NCBI RefSeq assembly: GCF_003935425.1
Contig: NZ_RHQN01000003.1
Span: forward strand, 124,001 to 188,000
DNA from: Pseudomonas sp. v388
GTDB lineage: Bacteria > Pseudomonadota > Gammaproteobacteria > Pseudomonadales > Pseudomonadaceae
Length of the DNA stretch: 64,000 nucleotides
Direction: 5' to 3'
The notes below the pieces were generated by a model. That model did no database searches. It saw only the letters and a list, made by a program, of their open reading frames with translations, and was not told the DNA's origin. This document shows positions 10,609-20,966 of this stretch, piece by piece. How positions within the stretch are numbered: position 1 is the stretch's first letter; each line of letters starts with the position of its first letter. A program made the position numbers and the translations under genes.

Positions 10609-11532
10609 TTACCGTGCCGTGAATCGCTGGGCGTAAGCCCGGTGTTGTTGATGGGCGGCCGTCTGCACCATAGGTTTCAAACGCAGGGTGCTGCCGGGCA
10701 GCCGTTGCGCCAGTCGTGCCAGCGACAGGGGCGTCAGCGCACCGATGCGCGGGTAGCCACCAATGGTTTGTCGATCATTGAGCAACACGATGGGCTGGCC
10801 GTCGGGCGGGACCTGGATCGCGCCCAGCGGGATGCCTTCGGAAATCATCGGCTGGCCCTGATACTCAAGCTCTGGCCCCAGCAGGCGAATGCCCATGCGG
10901 TCGGCGCGGCTGTCCAGCGTCCAGTCGTTATTGAACAGATCGAACAGGCTTTGCCCGCTGAACTGGCCGATCTGCGCGCCCAAGACTACGTCCAGGGCAG
11001 CCGGGCTGCCGATATCCGGGATTTGTTCGGGGGGCAACGCGCCCAGCATGAACGAGGCGCCCGCATACTGAAGTCGATCACCATGCGCCAGCGACTTGCC
11101 CAGCCCGTCCAGCCCGCCCAATGCTTCCCGTCCAACGGTGGCGCAACTGCCCAGCACCGCAGGCGCAGCGAAGCCGCCCGGTGCAGCCAGGTAGGCGCGA
11201 GCGCCCTGTACCGGCTGGGCAAAACTCAACCGCTGGCCCTGGCCGACGAAAAAACTGCGCCACGGTGCAATCGGCCGGTCATCGAGCATGGCACCCAGAT
11301 CGGCGCCCGCCAGCGCCAGGCAACAATCCCGCTCCGCCTCCAGAACCAGGCCACCGAGCGTCACCTCGATGACCGCCGCGTCCAGCGGGTTGCCCAACAG
11401 GTGGTTGGCCCACGACATCGACACCCAGTCTGCCGCGCCGCCCTGAGTCACGCCCAGATGCCTGACGCCAAAGCGGCCTGCGTCCTGCAACAGACACAAG
11501 GGCGTGCTTTTCTCGACCCGTAATGCAGTCAT
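10609..11532 (-). CDS. pxpC: 5-oxoprolinase subunit C (biotin-dependent carboxyltransferase family)
   Basis: The product (307 aa) matches PxpC/YbgK. With PxpA and PxpB it forms the bacterial ATP-dependent 5-oxoprolinase that opens pyroglutamate to glutamate. Family signatures seen: LQDAGRFGVRHLGVTQGGAAD near the N-terminus, and NDRQTIGGYPRIG late. It overlaps pxpB by 4 nt (ATGA), so the three genes pxpA-pxpB-pxpC are translationally coupled on the minus strand. Confidence 0.93.
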   Translation of the reverse strand: MTALRVEKSTPLCLLQDAGRFGVRHLGVTQGGAADWVSMSWANHLLGNPLDAAVIEVTLGGLVLEAERDCCLALAGADLGAMLDDRPIAPWRSFFVGQGQRLSFAQPVQGARAYLAAPGGFAAPAVLGSCATVGREALGGLDGLGKSLAHGDRLQYAGASFMLGALPPEQIPDIGSPAALDVVLGAQIGQFSGQSLFDLFNNDWTLDSRADRMGIRLLGPELEYQGQPMISEGIPLGAIQVPPDGQPIVLLNDRQTIGGYPRIGALTPLSLARLAQRLPGSTLRLKPMVQTAAHQQHRAYAQRFTAR

Positions 11533-12233
11533 GCCAGCACCTCCAACGGTGTATCGTCGCCACCCAGGCGGATGAATTCAGCGCGCTCGATGGCGGCAAA
11601 ACGTACCCGGTCGCCGGGCTGCAACAGGCTGTAGCCGTCCAGCTGCCGATCGAACAGCTTGCTCGGCGTGCGGCCGATCAGGTTCCAGCCGCCAGGCGAC
11701 ACCACCGGGTACGCCGCAGTCTGGCGTTCGGCGATGCCCACGCTGCCCGCTGCCACGCGTTTACGTGGCGTATTCAGACGGGGCGCGGCGAGGGCTTGCT
11801 CGACCAGCCCCATGAAGGCGAACCCCGGCGCGAAGCCCAGGGCGAACACCTGATAGACACGCACGCTGTGGCGCTCAATCACTTCGCTGACCGACAAGCC
11901 GCTGCGGCTCGACAACAGGCTGAGTTCCGGCCCGACACTTGGGTCATACCAGACCGGCAACACGTGATCGCGGCCCTGGGCTTCGTCGGCGGGGGTCAGT
12001 TGGTCCAGCGCTGCAAGGATGGTCAAGCGGGCCTGTTCCGGCGTCAGCGCCAGCAGATCGTAATGCACCATCAAGGTGGTGTAGGACGGCACCAGATCGA
12101 TCAACTGCCCGGCAAACGCCTGGCGCAGCCGCGCAGCGGCGGCCAGCATCCACGGCATGTTGGCTTCGTCGATGACATCGAACAGGCGCACCATCAGGCA
12201 ATCGATCGCCACGACCTCGATACGCAGTTTCAT
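11529..12233 (-). CDS. pxpB: 5-oxoprolinase subunit B (allophanate hydrolase subunit 1 family)
   Basis: The product (234 aa) matches PxpB/YbgJ. Visible family segments are [12 protein letters not shown] and the region [13 protein letters not shown] followed by [13 protein letters not shown]. Start at 12233 (MKLRIEV) sits in a 4-nt ATGA overlap with the pxpA stop; the longer frame to 12311 lies inside pxpA. It acts with PxpA and PxpC in pyroglutamate recycling. Confidence 0.93.
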   Translation of the reverse strand: MKLRIEVVAIDCLMVRLFDVIDEANMPWMLAAAARLRQAFAGQLIDLVPSYTTLMVHYDLLALTPEQARLTILAALDQLTPADEAQGRDHVLPVWYDPSVGPELSLLSSRSGLSVSEVIERHSVRVYQVFALGFAPGFAFMGLVEQALAAPRLNTPRKRVAAGSVGIAERQTAAYPVVSPGGWNLIGRTPSKLFDRQLDGYSLLQPGDRVRFAAIERAEFIRLGGDDTPLEVLA

Positions 12234-12982
12234 GAGGCGGACATCTCGCCCAGGGCCAGGCGGATGCGTTGCACCGCCGCGACCGAGCCGGCGTTGTCGC
12301 CGTGTACGCACAAGGTATCGGGCTTGAGCAGCAGCTCGCTGCCGTCACTGGCCAGCAAGGCTTCGCCGCGGGCGAACTTGAGCGCCTGGCCGATGATGAC
12401 CTCGGCATCGTGATGCACCGCGCCCGGCGACTGGCGCGGCATCAGGCGACCCACGCTGTCATAGCCCCGGTCGGCGAACGCTTCGAACCATAGCTGCACG
12501 CCGAACTCGGCGGCGATGGCCTGCGCGGCGCTGTTGTCGCGCATGGCCAGCAGCATCAGCGGCAGTTGATCGTCGTAACGGGCGATGGCTTCGATCACGG
12601 CGCGCAACTGCGCCGGGTTGGCCATCATGTCGTTGTACATCGCCCCGTGGGGTTTGACGTAACGCACCCGCCCGCCTTGAGCGCGGCAAATGCCGTCGAG
12701 GGCGCCGATCTGGTAATGCAGCAGGTCCTGCAATTCCTGGGCACCGTAGGCCATTGAGCGGCGTCCGAACCCGGCCAGGTCCTGGTAGGCAGGATGAGCA
12801 CCGATCATCACGTCGTGGGCCAGCGCCAGCGCTACCGTCTTGCGCATCACGCTCGGATCGCCGGCGTGGAAGCCGCAGGCAATGTTGGCGCAATCGATAA
12901 ATGGCATGACCTCGGCATCCAGCCCCATGGTCCAGGCGCCGTAACTCTCGCCGATGTCGCAATTGAGTAACAGGCTGCCCAT
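12230..12982 (-). CDS. pxpA: 5-oxoprolinase subunit A (LamB/YcsF family)
   Basis: The 250-residue product is a LamB/YcsF family member. Conserved segments seen: [10 protein letters not shown] at the N-terminus, [30 protein letters not shown], and [10 protein letters not shown]. PxpA carries the amide-opening active site in the PxpABC complex. It is the first gene of the minus-strand operon. The 210 nt upstream, before the DUF2937 gene's 3' end, contains only a terminator-like hairpin belonging to that neighbour. Confidence 0.94.
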   Translation of the reverse strand: MGSLLLNCDIGESYGAWTMGLDAEVMPFIDCANIACGFHAGDPSVMRKTVALALAHDVMIGAHPAYQDLAGFGRRSMAYGAQELQDLLHYQIGALDGICRAQGGRVRYVKPHGAMYNDMMANPAQLRAVIEAIARYDDQLPLMLLAMRDNSAAQAIAAEFGVQLWFEAFADRGYDSVGRLMPRQSPGAVHHDAEVIIGQALKFARGEALLASDGSELLLKPDTLCVHGDNAGSVAAVQRIRLALGEMSAS

Positions 12983-13156
12983 CGGCTATCTCCTGTGTGC
13001 GTGGGAAATATCGGTTAACAGAGTCAGAGTCTAACGCTTACCCGTGAAGGGCATGTCGTTGCACCCAGCCTGCCGTATGCAACGCATTCTTGGTCGGGCG
13101 CCGTCGAAGCGTCCAACTAATAAAAGCAGGCAGGCCGGATAAGAAAAAGTGATGGC

Positions 13157-13187
13157 GCCGGCCGGGCACCGTATACGCCCGGCCGGC
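13157..13187 (-). terminator. 11-bp GC-rich hairpin downstream of the DUF2937 gene
   Basis: GCCGGCCGGGC pairs perfectly with GCCCGGCCGGC across a 9-nt loop, 8 nt past the stop codon of the DUF2937 gene. On the minus strand a CTTTTTC run follows a few bases later. It is a plausible terminator separating that gene from pxpA. Confidence 0.65.
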
Positions 13188-13194
13188 AGCGCTC

Positions 13195-13719
13195 TCAGCG
13201 CCAGTCGCGGTCGATCTGGGGCTTGCGGCGCCCGCCATGAATGACCCAGGCCAGGGCCACGAACAGGGTTTCGATCAGCAGCGCCAGCAACAAGGCACAG
13301 ACAATGCCCCAGGCGATGACGTCAGGCGCCAGCAGCACCTGCCAGGTATAACCGTTGTAGGTCTCGCGGCGGATGTCCGGATCGGCCTTGGTCGCCACAT
13401 GCCAGGCACGGGCATACCAGGGGCCTTGCAGCCCGAGCCACTGACGCTCCAGGGCGTGGGTGCGGGTCAGCAGGTTTTCGATGTTGTTCGCGTCCTGACG
13501 AAATACCGGGTCTTCGCTGCTGCGGTAATGCTGGATAAGCGCCTGGACGTCACCCTTGAAGAACTGCTGCGCAGTCGCGTTGAAGCCCTTGATGGCCTGC
13601 TGCGCTTCGATCAGGTGAGCCTCGACGCGCTTGCTGTAGTCACTGATGAAACCCGGCACCTGTACGCCAAACAGCAGGCCCGTCGTGAACAAGACCAATC
13701 GCAGATAACTTCGCAGCAT
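13195..13719 (-). CDS. DUF2937 family membrane protein
   Basis: The product (174 aa) has a hydrophobic N-terminal segment, a soluble middle with an RTHALERQW stretch, and a second hydrophobic stretch near residues 132-157, ending in a basic tail. This matches the DUF2937 pattern of two membrane anchors enclosing a periplasmic loop. Function is unknown. It is followed on the same strand by the hairpin at 13157-13187. Confidence 0.75.
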   Translation of the reverse strand: MLRSYLRLVLFTTGLLFGVQVPGFISDYSKRVEAHLIEAQQAIKGFNATAQQFFKGDVQALIQHYRSSEDPVFRQDANNIENLLTRTHALERQWLGLQGPWYARAWHVATKADPDIRRETYNGYTWQVLLAPDVIAWGIVCALLLALLIETLFVALAWVIHGGRRKPQIDRDWR

Positions 13720-13766
13720 TGAGATCCCTCTTATGGTTTTTTCTGATGGTCAGTCGTTTCCAGCAC

Positions 13767-14552
13767 TCACGCAGCCGGGTCGGCACAACCTCGCGCAACG
13801 CATTCGCCCTTGCGCCACAGACTCCAGTGACCCGGCTCGTAGCGGTCCCAGGTTTCGTTTTCGGTCAGCGGTTCGGTGGCGATGACCGTCACCACATCGT
13901 GGGGCGTGGTCTCGGCCTGGAAATCGACGATCACGTCGACGTCCTTCAGGCGCGCCGGGCCGAAAGGTGCGCGACGGGTGATCTGCACCAGTTTGGTGGT
14001 GCAGAAGCAGAACAACCAGTCGCCGTCACTGAGCAGGCAGTTGAAGACACCCTTGGTGCGGTAATCGGTGCACGCCTGAATCAGCGTGGGCAGCAGCTCT
14101 TCGACCTCGACCGGTTCCGGAAATGCTGCGCGGACCCGGTTGAGCAAATCGCAGAACGCCGCTTCGCTGTCGGTGTCGCCCACCGGTCGGTAAAAGGTCG
14201 CCAAGGGTTCGAAACCTGCCAACTGGCCGTTATGGGCGAAACACCAGTTGCGACCCCACAATTCGCGAACGAACGGATGGGTGTTGGACAGACACACCTT
14301 GCCGACATTGGCCTGGCGGATATGGCCGATCACCACTTCGCTCTTGATGGGATAGCGCTGCACCAGTTGGGCGACTTCCGATTCGCTGCTGGCGGCCGGG
14401 TCCTGAAACAGGCGCAGGCCGCGCCCTTCATAGAAAGCGATGCCCCAGCCGTCGCGGTGCGGGCCGGTGCGGCCGCCGCGCTGCATCAGCCCGGTAAAGC
14501 TGAAAACGATATCGGTCGGGACATTGGCACTCATGCCCAGTAGTTCACACAT
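13767..14552 (-). CDS. Class II glutamine amidotransferase (YafJ-like)
   Basis: The product (261 aa) starts MCELLGMS, giving the catalytic Cys at position 2 once the initiator Met is removed, as in Ntn-type class II amidotransferases. Other family parts are [18 protein letters not shown], and the FAHNGQL loop. No synthase domain is fused, so the acceptor substrate is not known. It lies 47 nt upstream of the DUF2937 gene on the same strand and may share its transcript. Confidence 0.88.
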   Translation of the reverse strand: MCELLGMSANVPTDIVFSFTGLMQRGGRTGPHRDGWGIAFYEGRGLRLFQDPAASSESEVAQLVQRYPIKSEVVIGHIRQANVGKVCLSNTHPFVRELWGRNWCFAHNGQLAGFEPLATFYRPVGDTDSEAAFCDLLNRVRAAFPEPVEVEELLPTLIQACTDYRTKGVFNCLLSDGDWLFCFCTTKLVQITRRAPFGPARLKDVDVIVDFQAETTPHDVVTVIATEPLTENETWDRYEPGHWSLWRKGECVARGCADPAA

Positions 14553-14612
14553 GCTCAGCTTCTCGCTTCAAGACGTTTGGCACCGGCGAAACGCGGTCAA
14601 CGAAGCGACCCG

Positions 14613-15083
14613 TTACAGGCGCGGCTCGACCCGTGCACGGTTACCGGTAACCAATGGCGCCGTCTGGCGGTCGTTGCGGGCGTAGGGCTCGTCCGCCGCG
14701 TCGGCGTGATCTTCGGCCGGCTGATCCACGGCGCGAGGCTGGCGCGCCCTGCGGTTCTTCTCGATCGGCCAGCGCACCAGCACGAACAGCAGATAAGCGC
14801 CGAAAGCGAACATGCCGTACATGACCAGGTCCGAAACGGCGGTCCAGACATTGCTGCCGACCTTGAACAGCAGATCCAGCGCGGTGATCGCAACGGCGGG
14901 CGCCATCGCATCCTTGACCGGATCGACCATGGTCGGCGTGAACAGCAGGACGGCGACCAGCACCAGCAGCGGCTCCTTGAGGTAGCGCCACATCCAGCGG
15001 GTCATCAGGAACCACACCAGCAGGCAGCCCAGGGCAGCGAAGAGGTACAGGCCCCACGCGGTCAGATAGTCGTTCTCGGTCAT
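14613..15083 (-). CDS. Small inner-membrane protein of unknown function
   Basis: The product (156 aa) has three or four hydrophobic segments in its first 110 residues and a charged, disordered C-terminal tail rich in Arg, Asp and Ala. I do not recognise the family. Start at 15083 (MTENDYL) is preferred to the ATG at 15134, which would place a charged stretch before the first membrane segment. It is encoded 60 nt upstream of the amidotransferase gene and probably co-transcribed with it. Confidence 0.7.
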   Translation of the reverse strand: MTENDYLTAWGLYLFAALGCLLVWFLMTRWMWRYLKEPLLVLVAVLLFTPTMVDPVKDAMAPAVAITALDLLFKVGSNVWTAVSDLVMYGMFAFGAYLLFVLVRWPIEKNRRARQPRAVDQPAEDHADAADEPYARNDRQTAPLVTGNRARVEPRL

Positions 15084-15216
15084 GTGGTCCGTGGCAAGGC
15101 AGGTAAAGTGGCGTTTATCATAACGACTTTTCACCGGCCCGGCTTGCCTGGCTTGAGTATTCGGTTCAGCGTGTACCGATACTTCTTCGATACGACGCCT
15201 TTAAAGAGAGCCCCGC

Positions 15217-17277
15217 ATGTCCTTCCCGAATGCCACCCCGAGTGCCCCGATCGCGCGTCAGGCCCAAGGCTCTGACCCGTATGCCTGGCTGCAGAACCGC
15301 GACAGCGATGAAGTGCTCGACTACCTCAAGGCCGAAAACGACTATCAGGCGCAGCAACTGGCCGACCAGACCGCGCTGCGTGAAACCCTGTTCCAGGAGA
15401 TCAAGGGCCGCATCCTGGAAACGGATCTATCGCTGCCCTCGCCGTGGGGGCCGTACCTGTATTACACGCGCACCACTGAAGGCGATGAATATGCGCGGCA
15501 CTATCGCTGCCCGCGCCCGGCCGATGACTCCAACAGCATCGACGAAAGCCAGGAGGAACTGCTGCTCGATCCCAATGTGCTGGCCGCCGGCGGTTTCTTC
15601 TCGCTAGGCGCGTTCAGCATCAGCCCGGACCACCAGCGCCTGGCCTACAGCCTGGACACCAGCGGCGATGAGGTTTATCAGCTGTACGTCAAGGAACTGA
15701 GCAGCGGCGCCGTCAGCAGCCTGCCGTTCGAGGACTGCGACGGCAGCATGACCTGGGCCAATGACAGCAACACCCTGTTCTTCGGCGAGCTGGATGAAAC
15801 GCACCGGCCACACAAGCTGTACCGCCACCGCCTGGGTGACGCCTGCGCAGATCTGGTGTTCAACGAGCCGGACGGCCGTTTCTTCCTGCACTGTTTCCGC
15901 AGCAGCTCCGAGCGCCAGCTGATCCTGGTACTCAACAGCAAGACCACCAGCGAAGCCTGGGTGCTCGACGCGGAACATCCAGAGCAGGCGTTCGTCTGCC
16001 TGGCGCCACGGTCCGAAGGCCACGAATATTTCCCGGACCACGGCCTGCTGGATGGCGTGTGGACCTGGTTCATCCGCAGCAATCAAAGCGGCATCAATTT
16101 CGCCTTGTATCACTCGCCCCAGCAGGCCAGCGGCGTGCCGACCCGCGACGTCTGGCAGACACTCGTTCCCCACGATGACGCGGTGATGCTCGAAGACATG
16201 AGCCTCAACGCCCGCGGCATCAGCCTGAGCCTGCGTGAAGGCGGGCTGCCGATCATCGAAGTTCGTCCGCAAGGCTTGCCGGCTTATCGGGTGCAGTTGC
16301 CTGACGCGGCTTACAGCCTGTTCGTGCAGGACACACTGGAGTTCGAGAGCGACAGGATTCGCCTGCGCTACCAGTCGCTCAACCGCCCGCCGCAGGTGCG
16401 TCAGCTGGATCTGGCCACCGGCGATCAGGTAGTGCTCAAGGAAACCCCGGTGCTGGGCACTTTCGATGCCGACGCTTATGTGAGCCAGCGCTTGTGGGCG
16501 ACTGCAGCCGATGGCACCCAAGTGCCGATCAGCCTGGTAGTACGCCGTGATCTGGTCGGCAAGGCCACCCCGCTCTACCTCTACGGCTACGGCGCGTACG
16601 GCGAAAGCCTCGACCCGTGGTTTTCCCATGCGCGCCTGAGCCTGCTGGACCGAGGCGTGGCATTCGCCATCGCCCACGTGCGCGGCGGCGGTGAGTTGGG
16701 CGAAGCGTGGTATCGCAACGGCAAGCAGGAACACAAGCACAACACGTTCAGCGATTTCATCGCCTGCGCCGAACACCTGATCGCCAACGGCCTGACCAGC
16801 GCCAATCAGTTGGTCATCAGCGGCGGCAGCGCGGGCGGGCTGCTGATCGGCGCGGTGCTCAACCAGCGTCCGGACCTGTTCAAGGCGGCCATCGCCGAAG
16901 TGCCGTTCGTGGACGTGCTCAACACCATGCTCGACCCAGATCTGCCGCTGACTGTCACCGAGTACGACGAATGGGGCAATCCGCAGCAGCCCGAAGTTTA
17001 CGAGCGCATCAAATCCTATGCGCCTTATGAAAACGTAAGCGCCCAGGCTTACCCGGCGATGCTGGTGATTGCCGGCTACAACGACAGCCGTGTGCAGTAT
17101 TGGGAAGCGGCCAAGTGGGTGGCAAAATTGCGCACCAGCAAAACCGACGACAACCTGCTGCTGCTCAAGACCGAACTGGGCGCGGGTCACGGCGGCATGA
17201 GCGGCCGCTATCAGGGCCTGCGCGACGTGGCGCTGGAATACGGTTTCATCTTCAAAGTATTGAAGTTGAATGAATGA
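15217..17277 (+). CDS. ptrB: Oligopeptidase B (S9 family serine peptidase)
   Basis: The 686-residue product fits oligopeptidase B, a cytoplasmic enzyme that cleaves short peptides after basic residues. An N-terminal beta-propeller precedes the alpha/beta-hydrolase domain. The nucleophile motif is SGGSAGGLL near residue 537, preceded by VRGGGELGEAWY; the Asp lies in AGYNDSRV and the His in GAGHGGMSGR. The upstream AGAGAG ribosome site supports the start. Confidence 0.94.
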   Translation: MSFPNATPSAPIARQAQGSDPYAWLQNRDSDEVLDYLKAENDYQAQQLADQTALRETLFQEIKGRILETDLSLPSPWGPYLYYTRTTEGDEYARHYRCPRPADDSNSIDESQEELLLDPNVLAAGGFFSLGAFSISPDHQRLAYSLDTSGDEVYQLYVKELSSGAVSSLPFEDCDGSMTWANDSNTLFFGELDETHRPHKLYRHRLGDACADLVFNEPDGRFFLHCFRSSSERQLILVLNSKTTSEAWVLDAEHPEQAFVCLAPRSEGHEYFPDHGLLDGVWTWFIRSNQSGINFALYHSPQQASGVPTRDVWQTLVPHDDAVMLEDMSLNARGISLSLREGGLPIIEVRPQGLPAYRVQLPDAAYSLFVQDTLEFESDRIRLRYQSLNRPPQVRQLDLATGDQVVLKETPVLGTFDADAYVSQRLWATAADGTQVPISLVVRRDLVGKATPLYLYGYGAYGESLDPWFSHARLSLLDRGVAFAIAHVRGGGELGEAWYRNGKQEHKHNTFSDFIACAEHLIANGLTSANQLVISGGSAGGLLIGAVLNQRPDLFKAAIAEVPFVDVLNTMLDPDLPLTVTEYDEWGNPQQPEVYERIKSYAPYENVSAQAYPAMLVIAGYNDSRVQYWEAAKWVAKLRTSKTDDNLLLLKTELGAGHGGMSGRYQGLRDVALEYGFIFKVLKLNE

Positions 17278-17360
17278 ATGAACTTGGACGGCATTGCCTG
17301 TCTTAGTAGCATCCGGGGGCACCGCCTGCCCCCATCACCGACCCAGAACAAGATCGAACC

Positions 17361-17837
17361 ATGGCAGAACAACCGTCATACCTGAACAACGCGATCCGCG
17401 ACATGCTGCTCGATTGCGGCCTGTTCGACACCCTGTTGCCTGGCGACTACCTGACGGTGGCCGGCTATTTCAGCATCAGCGACATCGAGCAGGGTCAGAG
17501 CATCTTTGCCGAAGGCGATGCCGGCACCTTCATGTGCATCATCCATCAGGGCACGGTCTCGGTGCAGAAACTCAATCCCGAGGGCCAGCAGGTGGAAATC
17601 GCCACGTTGCGCCGTGGCCGTTCGTTTGGCGAGATGGCTGTCCTGGATGGCGAACGACGTTCGGCCAGCTGTATCGCGGCAACTCAATGCCAATTGCTCA
17701 ATCTGGGCCGCGACTCGCTGGACCGGATGCTGGAAGAGGCACCGAAGATTGCCGCCAAGATCATCCGCGCCCTGGCCATTTCGCTGTCCAAGCGTCTGCG
17801 CATGGTCGACGGTCAGCTGTTGGCGCAGCAGGTGTGA
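17361..17837 (+). CDS. Cyclic-nucleotide-binding domain protein
   Basis: The product (158 aa) is a stand-alone cNMP-binding domain with a phosphate-binding cassette RSFGEMAVLDGERRSAS. Unlike Crp or Vfr it has no helix-turn-helix after the C-helix, so direct DNA binding is unlikely. The cassette has the FGE and RSA residues needed for cyclic-nucleotide contact. It may be a small regulatory subunit whose partner is unknown. The gene sits 83 nt after ptrB on the same strand. Confidence 0.85.
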   Translation: MAEQPSYLNNAIRDMLLDCGLFDTLLPGDYLTVAGYFSISDIEQGQSIFAEGDAGTFMCIIHQGTVSVQKLNPEGQQVEIATLRRGRSFGEMAVLDGERRSASCIAATQCQLLNLGRDSLDRMLEEAPKIAAKIIRALAISLSKRLRMVDGQLLAQQV

Positions 17838-17902
17838 GTTTGTCCATACGGCGCTAAACTGGCCGGCATCCGCCTCCACACGAATCAGACACAGGTGACA
17901 CC

Positions 17903-18277
17903 ATGAGCACGGCCAATCCTCCTTCCCATACCGCCAAGCTGGATCGCATCCTCGCCGACGCCCAGCGCGACCGCGAAATGGGTTATCGCGACAAGGCGCT
18001 GCGCATGTATCCGCATGTCTGCGGCCGCTGCGCCCGCGAGTTTGCCGGCAAGCGCCTGAGCGAACTGACCGTGCATCACCGTGACCACAACCACGACAAC
18101 AATCCCCAGGACGGTTCGAACTGGGAACTGCTGTGCCTGTATTGCCACGACAACGAGCACTCGCGTTATACCGACCAGCAGTATTTTTCCGACACTTCCC
18201 TGAACTCGCCCAAAGCCGCCAAGGCCACTCACAACCCGTTCGCCGCACTGGCCGGGTTGATGAAAAAAGACGACTGA
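17903..18277 (+). CDS. yajD: YajD-like HNH domain protein
   Basis: The product (124 aa) has a zinc-type HNH nuclease motif: CGRC near residue 38, TVHHRDHNHDNN, and a closing CLYCHDNEH. It matches the YajD family, whose role in the cell is not established. The gene begins 65 nt after the cyclic-nucleotide-binding gene, on the same strand, and is followed by a REP pair. Confidence 0.87.
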   Translation: MSTANPPSHTAKLDRILADAQRDREMGYRDKALRMYPHVCGRCAREFAGKRLSELTVHHRDHNHDNNPQDGSNWELLCLYCHDNEHSRYTDQQYFSDTSLNSPKAAKATHNPFAALAGLMKKDD

Positions 18278-18282
18278 CAACT

Positions 18283-18372
18283 GCAGGAGCGACCTTGGTC
18301 GCGAAGAGGCCATGGCAGACGCTACATAGACGTCGCCTGTCACGGCCCTTTCGCGACCAAGGTCGCTCCTGC
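18283..18372. repeat. REP pair (inverted)
   Basis: GCAGGAGCGACCTTGGTCGC at the left end and its perfect inverse GCGACCAAGGTCGCTCCTGC at the right end enclose a 50-nt linker, so the whole unit can fold into a long hairpin. It fills the space between yajD and copA, leaving only about 30 nt for copA control signals. Confidence 0.88.
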
Positions 18373-18402
18373 AAAAGCCTTCCCCACGCATTGGAAACCC
18401 GC

Positions 18403-20109
18403 ATGCCCTACAAGACATCGAGACGAACCTTTGTAAAAGGGTTTGCCGCCGGCAGTATTCTGGGAGGGCTGGGACTGTTGGGGCGGCCGGTGTGGGCCTC
18501 GGCCGGGCATGGCCAGCCCGCCGAGCTGTCCGGCACCGAATTCGACCTGTACATCGGCGAAACCCAGGTGAACTTCACCGGACACGAAAAAACCGCCCTG
18601 ACCATCAATGGCGGCGTGCCGGGGCCTTTGCTGCGCTGGCGCGAAGGCGACACGGTCACGTTGCGGGTCCGGAACCGGCTCACGGAAAGCACCTCCATCC
18701 ATTGGCATGGCATCCTGCTGCCGGCCAACATGGACGGCGTTCCGGGCCTGAGTTTCGAGGGCATCGCGCCGGACGGCCTGTACGAATACCGCTTCAAGAT
18801 CCGTCAGAACGGCACCTACTGGTACCACAGCCACTCGGGCCTTCAGGAACAGTCCGGGGTCTACGGGCCGCTGGTGATCGAGGCCAGGGAACCGGAGCCG
18901 TTCAGCTACGAGCGCGACTATGTGGTGATGCTCAGCGACTGGACCGACGAAGACCCGGCTCGGGTGCTCGGCAAGCTCAAGAAGCAGTCCGATTACTACA
19001 ACAGCCACAAGCGCACCGTGGGCGACTTCATCGCCGATGTGGGCGAGAAAGGCTGGAGCGCGACCACCGCCGACCGCAAGATGTGGGCGCAGATGCGCAT
19101 GGACCCCACTGACCTGGCTGACGTCAGCGGCGACACCTACACCTACCTGCTCAACGGCCAGACGCCGGACATGAACTGGACCGGGCTGTTCAAGCCGGGC
19201 GAGCGCATCCGTTTGCGGTTCATCAACGGCTCGGCCATGAGCTACTTCGATGTGCGCATTCCCGGCCTGAAAATGACCGTGGTGGCCAGCGATGGTCTGT
19301 ATGTCAAACCGGTCAGCGTCGATGAGCTGCGGATCGCGGTCGCCGAGACGTTCGATGTGATCGTCGAACCGCAAGCCGGCGCCTACACCCTGTTCGCCCA
19401 AGCGATGGACCGCAGCGGCTTCGCCCGCGGCACCCTGACCAGCACCCTCGGAACGGTAGCGCCCATCCCGCCGCTGGACCCGCGCCCGCTGCTCGGCATG
19501 GGCGACATGGGGCACGGCCAGATGAATCACGGCGCAGCATCCATGCATGGCATGGATCACGACAACAGGCCAATGAAGATGGACGGGCAATCGCACCCGA
19601 CGTCCGAGCACGGCAACCCGCTGGTGGACATGCAAGCCATGAGCACTTCACCGAGGCTCGACGACCCCGGCATCGGCCTGCGCGACAACGGTCGCCGGGT
19701 GCTGACCTATTCCGACCTGCGCAGCACCTTCGACGACCCGGACGGCCGCGAGCCTGGCCGGACTATCGAGCTGCACCTGACCGGGCACATGGAGAAATTC
19801 GCCTGGTCGTTCGACGGCGTGAAATTTTCCGACGCCGAGCCGCTGATGCTCAAGTACGGCGAGCGGGTGCGCGTGGTGCTGGTCAACGACACCATGATGA
19901 CCCACCCGATTCACCTGCATGGCATGTGGAGCGATCTGGAAGATGAGAACGGCCAATTCATGGTCCGTAAACACACCATCGATATGCCGCCCGGCTCCCG
20001 ACGCAGCTATCGGGTCACCGCCGACGCCCTTGGGCGCTGGGCCTATCACTGTCATCTGCTGTACCACATGGAAATGGGCATGTTTCGTGAAGTGCGGGTG
20101 GAAGAATGA
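18403..20109 (+). CDS. copA: Multicopper oxidase, copper resistance protein CopA
   Basis: The 568-residue product is a CopA-type multicopper oxidase of the periplasm. The twin-arginine signal SRRTFVKG lies at residues 6-13, so export is by Tat. Copper ligand motifs are HWHG and WYHSHSG in the first cupredoxin domain, and HPIHLHGMW and [12 protein letters not shown] at the C-terminus. A Met/His-rich insert (about residues 365-390, with repeated MGHG/MHGMDH) is the CopA copper-binding stretch. Start at 18403 fixes the signal peptide; the longer frame from 18133 only reads through yajD and the REP. The copB start overlaps its stop. Confidence 0.95.
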   Translation: MPYKTSRRTFVKGFAAGSILGGLGLLGRPVWASAGHGQPAELSGTEFDLYIGETQVNFTGHEKTALTINGGVPGPLLRWREGDTVTLRVRNRLTESTSIHWHGILLPANMDGVPGLSFEGIAPDGLYEYRFKIRQNGTYWYHSHSGLQEQSGVYGPLVIEAREPEPFSYERDYVVMLSDWTDEDPARVLGKLKKQSDYYNSHKRTVGDFIADVGEKGWSATTADRKMWAQMRMDPTDLADVSGDTYTYLLNGQTPDMNWTGLFKPGERIRLRFINGSAMSYFDVRIPGLKMTVVASDGLYVKPVSVDELRIAVAETFDVIVEPQAGAYTLFAQAMDRSGFARGTLTSTLGTVAPIPPLDPRPLLGMGDMGHGQMNHGAASMHGMDHDNRPMKMDGQSHPTSEHGNPLVDMQAMSTSPRLDDPGIGLRDNGRRVLTYSDLRSTFDDPDGREPGRTIELHLTGHMEKFAWSFDGVKFSDAEPLMLKYGERVRVVLVNDTMMTHPIHLHGMWSDLEDENGQFMVRKHTIDMPPGSRRSYRVTADALGRWAYHCHLLYHMEMGMFREVRVEE

Positions 20110-20966
20110 ACAGCATGATCAAACCCTTCCCTTTCATGCTGTGCCTGCTGGCGCTGCCGATGACCGCCACGGCAGCCGCGATGCCCGGCATGGAGCATGG
20201 CGAGCATTCGATGCACGCCGTGCCCGCGCAGCACGTCCCGGCCGCATCCACGCAGAGCCGCACGCCGATTCCGGCCATTACCGATGCGGATCGAGCGGCG
20301 GTCTACACCAGCCACGCCGGCCACGTCCTGCATGACAGCGCGATCAACAGTTACTTCGAGGCCGAGAAACTGGAATGGCAGGATGCCGACGCCGGCAGCG
20401 CGCTGGACTGGGATGTGTCGGGCTGGATCGGCGGTGACATCGACCGGCTGTGGCTGCGCTCCGAAGGCGAGCGCACCAACGGCCACACCGAAGAAGCCGA
20501 AATCCAGGCGCTGTGGGGCCATGCGATCAGCCCATGGTGGGATCTGGTCGCGGGCATGCGGCAGGATTTCAAACCCGGCGCGCCGCAGACCTGGGCCGCG
20601 TTCGGCATTCAGGGTACACCGCTGTCCGATATCGAAGCCGAACTGACCGCGTTCGTCGGCGAAGCCGGGCAAACCGCAGCCCGGCTCGAATTCGATTACG
20701 ACCTGATGCTGACCAACCAGCTGATCCTGGCGCCAACAGCCGAGTTCAATCTGCACGGCAGGAACGACCCGCAACGCGGGATCGGCTCAGGTCTTTCGGA
20801 CAGCGACATCGGCGTGCGCCTGCGCTACGAAATCAGCCCGCAGTTCGCACCTTACGTCGGCGTGACCTGGAACCGCAGTTACGGCAAGACCGCCGACTAT
20901 GCTCGCGAAGAAGGTGAAGAGACCCGGGAAGCCCGGCTGGTGGTCGGTGTGCGCATGTGGTTCTAA
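20106..20966 (+). CDS. copB: Outer-membrane copper resistance protein CopB
   Basis: The product (286 aa) matches CopB. It has a signal peptide (cleavage likely near AAA-MPG), a short Met/His-rich region ([13 protein letters not shown]) and an outer-membrane beta-barrel domain ending in an aromatic residue (RMWF). It is translationally coupled to copA by an ATGA overlap. No copC, copD or copRS gene is adjacent. Its stop codon overlaps the stop of the opposite-strand PAP2 gene. Confidence 0.93.
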   Translation: MNSMIKPFPFMLCLLALPMTATAAAMPGMEHGEHSMHAVPAQHVPAASTQSRTPIPAITDADRAAVYTSHAGHVLHDSAINSYFEAEKLEWQDADAGSALDWDVSGWIGGDIDRLWLRSEGERTNGHTEEAEIQALWGHAISPWWDLVAGMRQDFKPGAPQTWAAFGIQGTPLSDIEAELTAFVGEAGQTAARLEFDYDLMLTNQLILAPTAEFNLHGRNDPQRGIGSGLSDSDIGVRLRYEISPQFAPYVGVTWNRSYGKTADYAREEGEETREARLVVGVRMWF

